Positions 12,001 to 18,000 of a stretch of 19,526 bases of DNA are shown one piece after another. The stretch covers positions 1 to 19,526 of the forward strand of contig CAMJTZ010000021.1 in NCBI GenBank assembly GCA_946408865.1, in the 5' to 3' direction. The notes under the pieces are model-generated. The model worked only from the letters and a program-made list of their open reading frames with translations, had not been told where the DNA came from and searched no databases. A program made the position numbers and the translations under genes. The stretch's first letter is position 1, and every line of letters begins with the position of its first letter. The stretch comes from an uncultured Clostridia bacterium (GTDB taxonomy: Bacteria > Bacillota_A > Clostridia > Christensenellales > Aristaeellaceae).

Positions 12001-15000
12001 GATCGGTCAACGTGAAAGCGGACGCGAAGCACAATGTCAGCAATATTGTTGCCAACATCGCGGCGGGATCGAATTCCGCCGGTCTGTCTGTGCTGATTCT
12101 GGCTGCGGGAACCAAACTGAGCCAGGATGCCGCCGATATGATCGTTTACGGCAACGCGGACAACCGGGATGAGAAGATCTTTGATTACGACAAGGTGGCC
12201 GGACTGGCCGGGAACTATCAAAAGCCTGTTGCCGGAGAAGACCCCGGGAACGGCTTTGCCGATGAGGATCTGAAGAACGCCGGAGCCGGTCTGGAAGGCG
12301 ACGGCCACGTCATGAGCAAGGAAGGCGTCGGCACCGCCGAAAAGGACGGGAACGGAACAAAGACCGGCAGCATTGATGTTTCTTCCGGCTATGTGAGCAA
12401 GGATTTTGATAACGGAAAATATGATGACAAAGGCGAAAAAATGCGCGGCGAGGATCAGGAAGCGACTGATTCCACAGACGTGCAGAATGCCAGACAAATC
12501 AACACCTACACCTATGAAGGGGAGGATCCCTCCGATGCGGTGATCGCGCGGATCACGCAGGATGCGGTGATCCGGGAAGCTGCCGGCGTGAACGTGGCAG
12601 CAAACCAGGAAATCACAGCAGATCTGGTGGGCGTTTCTATCGGGGCCGGATCTGTAGGCGCGGGAATCAGTCTGGCGGCAGCGAAACTCCGCAGCCATGT
12701 TTCCGCTTCCAGTCTTGGTGAACTGAATAAGATCGGCGGCAGCGGCATTACGATTACCGCGAATTCCGCTGCCGGAAAGCCCGGAGAGGAAGCGGCTTCC
12801 CGGGATGAAGCGCTTGCGAAGCTGACGGATGCGGTGGATCCCTCCAGTAACGGCCTGCGGGTTGTCAGCGGAGCGGCAGGCGTCGGTTCGACAGGTCTTG
12901 CTGTAAGCGTGGCAATGGCTCTGACGGACAATGTGACAGAAGCGGTGCTGGGCGGCAAGGTGAATGCGGTCGGCGACGTGAAGGTGGCCGCAGGCCAGAA
13001 CTATGGAAGTGTCAAAGCACTGAACGTAGCGGTGGCGGCCGGCGGTTCCGTCGCGGCGGCGGCGTCCGCTGCCTTTGCCCAAAGCCAGGGAAGCGTGAAG
13101 GCTGAAATCAGTGAAAACACCCATCTTCAGGGAAAGAATGTATCAGTGGTCACGGATACGACCGTGGATCAGACCGTGCTGAGCACATCGGCCAGCGTGG
13201 GAACAATCGCCGTCAACGCCGGTCTGGCGCTGGCGATTAACCGGATGACCCAGGATACGAAAGTGCTGGGAGGAACGGAAATCAAAGCGGCCAGCCTGAA
13301 CGTGAACGGAAAATCCGCTACTGCCGCAGACTCTTATCTGATGGGTTTCTCCGTCAGCGCAGATCCTGTAACTCCGGCGGTTCTGCTGAGCGCCGCAGTG
13401 TCCCAGGTGAACGCAAAGATCAATACGGAAGTCGGTGAGCAGGACAAAGCCCAGGTAAAACTGACGCTGGACGATGCACTGAATATCCATAACGAAGTCA
13501 CTGCATCGGCGATTCCTCTGGCACTGAATGTGGCCGGAGGCGGAATCGCCATTGGCGGAAACGTACTGCTGGCTCTGAATGAAACAGAAGCGACCGCAAA
13601 GCTGACCAATGCGGATCTGACCGCGGGAAGCGCCAGCGTTACCTCCGATCTGGCGGGCACAGTTTCCGCCAGCATGGCAAAGCTGAACGCAGGAGTTGCT
13701 GCCATCGGCCTTAGCGTAAACTACGCGGATATCCGGGCCAGGAACCGGGCGATTTTTGAAAACACCCGGGCTGTTGTAAGCAAGGATCTGACTGTCCGGA
13801 CCGGCGCCGGAAAGGACAGCAACCGTACCGAAGCGGTAGCGGAAACCGTTTCCGGTGATATCGGCCTGATTGCCGTGGGACTGAACGCGGCGGTGGCCCG
13901 GAATACATCCCTGAACGAGGCGACCCTGGACAGTGATCTGGAAATCAGTGTTGGCGGAGATCTGACCGTTCACGGACACGGCGAGAACAGCACCCGGGCT
14001 GATGTAACGGGACTGACGATTGCTCCCTTAACGGCAGCAACCGGAACAGCTGTTGTGGCCATGAACAATGCGGATTCCAGAACCAACGTCAAGGCGGACC
14101 TGCTGACCGTCCGCCACGCGGCAGCCTTTGATGCGACCCAGAAGGCGTCCACAAAGGCTCATGCCCTGACGGGCAACGGTTCCCTGGTGACTGTTACGGG
14201 CAATGTGGTACTGGCCTACGGCCGGACGCATTCCCTGATTAACGTGGACCTGGGACTCCGGTCAAATCTTGACGGGGCGGAACTCCGCGCAACCAATAGT
14301 GCCTCAGACGAAACGGCTTCCAAAATTGAAAATGCGACCGCGGCCGGAATCGCCATCGGCGCGATGATCGGCGGAGCGTACAGCCAGGATGTATTCGATA
14401 CTACAGTGAAGTTCGGCGGTGATTTCAAATCCGGAGATATTACCGTAAACACCGGCTACGACATTTCCACCGATACGGATGTGACTCCTTCGCTGGGCGG
14501 GATCCGGGTTGACGCAGCTGAACTGGCGGTCAACCTGGCATTGGCGAAGAATACTGCATACGCAGGCGCTCAGCTGTATGCCGCAGGCGGAACGGCCAGC
14601 GCGGGCAATGTGAATGTCATTGCTTCCGGGTCAGCCCGGACAAACGCCATTGTGCGCTCCGCCAAACTGACGGTATCGGGCGTGGCGATCGGCGTGGATA
14701 TTGCCAATGCAAACGGATCCATGAAGCAGGCAGCGGATATCGAACTGGATCAGGCAACGTTAACTGCGAAGAGCGTCAGCGTCGCGAGCGTCGGAAAGAC
14801 GGCCGAGACCACTGCCACGGTAGGCATGACCGGCGGGGCTTCCGAAGACGAATTCGACATCAAGCTGGTCAACGTGGATGTGAACTGGGCGCGGGCCAAG
14901 GAGAACCTGGACTCCACTGCCATGATCCGCGGCGGAAGCAGTGCGTCCAGCGTACTGAACGCCGATACCCTGAATGTGATGACCGGCATGGAAAATAACG

Positions 15001-18000
15001 GACAGACAAAGGCGGAAGCTGTGACCAGTCTGGGAGTTGAAATCGGACTGGCCACCGGCAGCGGTCTGGATTCCAGGGCTGCCACCGGGGACAGCTTCAA
15101 CAGCGTTCTTTCCGGGCTGACCGCGAATGTGGCCGGAAAGAGCAATATCAGCGCAATCGGCAGCACAACAGCCCGGGCAGAAGGCACGGCTCCCGGAACC
15201 TACACCTTCGGACTGGACGTGAATGTCTCCAATATCTATGCGGGCGTCGGAAGCAATGACGATAATCAGACCGCCATGGTGCTGATCGGCGACGATACGG
15301 TGCTGAACAGCGGGGATACCCTGGACCTCTGGGCCATGAACAGCGGATTTGCTGTGACGGAATTTGTGAAGAAGACTCAGTATACGCTGGTGGGCGTTAA
15401 AGTCGCCTCCGTCCCTACTGAATCCTGGTACAACACAGGCGTGCTGATCGGCAGCAATGCGAAACTCAACGCCAGCAGCGGCAGCCTGAATGTGAGCAGC
15501 GACTCCATTGCAGGTGCCAAGTCCGCCATCGATGCAACCAGTCTGGGTCTGGCCTTCGACTATAACAGCATGAAGGGCCAAAACAGCATTACCGACCGGA
15601 ATGCCATTGATATCGGTCAGGGAACATCCCTGACGGCCGATGCGGGCGACATCAGCATTCTGGGCACCACCAACACCCGAGCTCAGGCCATGAGCAAGCT
15701 GAAGGGCGCAGGCGTGATTGCGGGTGAAGTGGTGGATGCCGCGAATAAAATTGACCGGCAGATGACCATCTATCTGGATAAAAACAGTATGCTTCAGACC
15801 CGGACCGGTCAGGTGACCATCGCTTCCATTTCCGGTGACGAGGACAACATTGTGGCGGACAGCTATGTCAAGGCCGGCGGCCTGGTGGCGATCGGCGAGG
15901 CTACCGCAACCAACGAGATCACCTCTGTCAACCAGATTACGATCGATCAGGGCGTGCAGATCTTCTCTGCAATGGACCTGAACATTCTGGCCCGAGCCAC
16001 CAGCCGTCTTGCCAAGGATGATGCCAACCTTCTGGAGAAGGGCAGCCCGGACGATGACGAAGCCCTCCCGATTGACGGACAGAAGGAAGAGGAAGCGTCA
16101 GATGAGGATGAGGAAGCTGCGCAGAAGGCGATGGCTGCCCATGAAGCAGAACGGAAGGCAAAACTGCAGGAGATTACGGACGCCAGCAATGCAGCCCAGC
16201 AGGAAAGCAATCAGTATCCGGAAAAGAAGGATGCACAGATTGAAGCGGATGACAGCCAGGGGTACGGAGTTTATGCCCACGCGACGGCGAAGGCCAAAGG
16301 CGCCGGCGTCAAACCCGAAGCGTCGGCTGTCAACCGGCTGCATTTCTCTTCGGTCATTCTCTTCAAAAAGCCTGAGGCAGGGGAAACCGCCGCTCAGATT
16401 CAGATTCAGAGCGACCGGGGAGCAATCCATGCCGAAACCAACAATGCAGGCATGCGGGTTAAGGCGGAATCCAGGGCAGACGGCTCCGCCCTTGGCGGCT
16501 GGAGCGATGCCTGGTCTGAAATCAGCGCCGATCTGCAGAACACTATCTGGGTTGACAATGCAACCCTGCAGTCCAGAGTTGCCAACGGAATCACGCTGCT
16601 GGCTGTGAACGGAAAGGACAGTGAAAGACCTTACCTGTACGCGAAGGCGGATGCGGCTTCTTTCGCTCTGTTCTGCTCCGCAAACGCGGATGCCGTGATT
16701 TCCGGCAGTTCCTTCAATCAGATCCGAAGCACCGATACCAATACCGTATCCGTGCGGGGACAGTTTACACATACCGCGGTGCATCCCAGCGACGCGATTC
16801 ATTACACACTGGATTCCCGGTATGAAAAGCTTGCCTCCAGTGGAAAGGACAGCGAGAGTTTCTCCTGGGGCGCGGCAAAACACCGCTGTGACTTCTGCGG
16901 GGAAGGCCAGGGAAACACGATTGACCCCAACGCCTACCGGGCAGACAAGCAGGGCGCATTCAGCAAAGCGCTGTCTCCGCTGAACGATATCCAGGCGGTA
17001 ACGGCCAAACTGAACGGAATTACAAAAGCCCGGTACGGCGAGGAAGACTATATTGCTGCCGGCAGAATCTATACGCTGGATCTGCAGGTGCTGCTGACAA
17101 GGGATGTCCGGCTGGAAGAAGATAAACTCAGGGAATACCGGTTGTGGACCAACGGAAGAACCTTCCAGGAAGTCCTCCTGCTGCCGAATTCCGCACGGCT
17201 GTACGCAAGCGCAGGCTATAAAGTGGAGTACATCGCGGACGTCCTGTACGGGGATGTGCTGGGCAACGGAGAAAACCACTATGCGGATATCATCACCGCC
17301 CTGACAAAGCGGGCTTTCGATGAGCCGGTCATTCCTATTGGCAGTACAGGATCCCTGGATATGAAGACCGGCGTTGTGACACTGCCCTCCATGTCTGATT
17401 ACGAACTGTACATGCATGAGGTTTCCGCAGCATGGATGATGGGAAAACTGGCGGAAGGCTACATCAGCATGCTGAACGCGGATCCGGAAGAGATCAACAG
17501 GGTGGCACTGAACGCAGGCGGCACCCTTCCGGAAGGCGTCGTTGTGGGCGGAATAAAGGAAGACGGGCAGGCGGACGGATGGATCCGCTGCTGGCTGGGA
17601 CTGACACCGGAAACCGCACCGGACGGGGGAACTCCTCTTTACTTCATGCTGGTGAACAGGGAAACAGATGAGATGAAGGTTTTCCGGACCAGCGGGAACA
17701 TGCTGGCTGAGGGCGCAGAACCGGTGGCTGAATCCATGTACCTGTACCGGGACAGCGATTCTGACATGAACGGTGAAGAGAAATATCACTGCATGCTGTT
17801 CGATACGCCTGAAGGACAAAAGAGCATCATCAAGGTCGTGACCAATATTCTTGAAGACCATGATATCATTCTGCCTCTGGCGATCCGGATCACCCTGCGG
17901 AGTTTCACCCTGGAAGGGGCGGATCTTCCGGCTTATTCCCTGGGAGATCACATTCTTGCCATGAGTGACGGAACGGACGGTACCGTAAGCCTGCTGGGCG

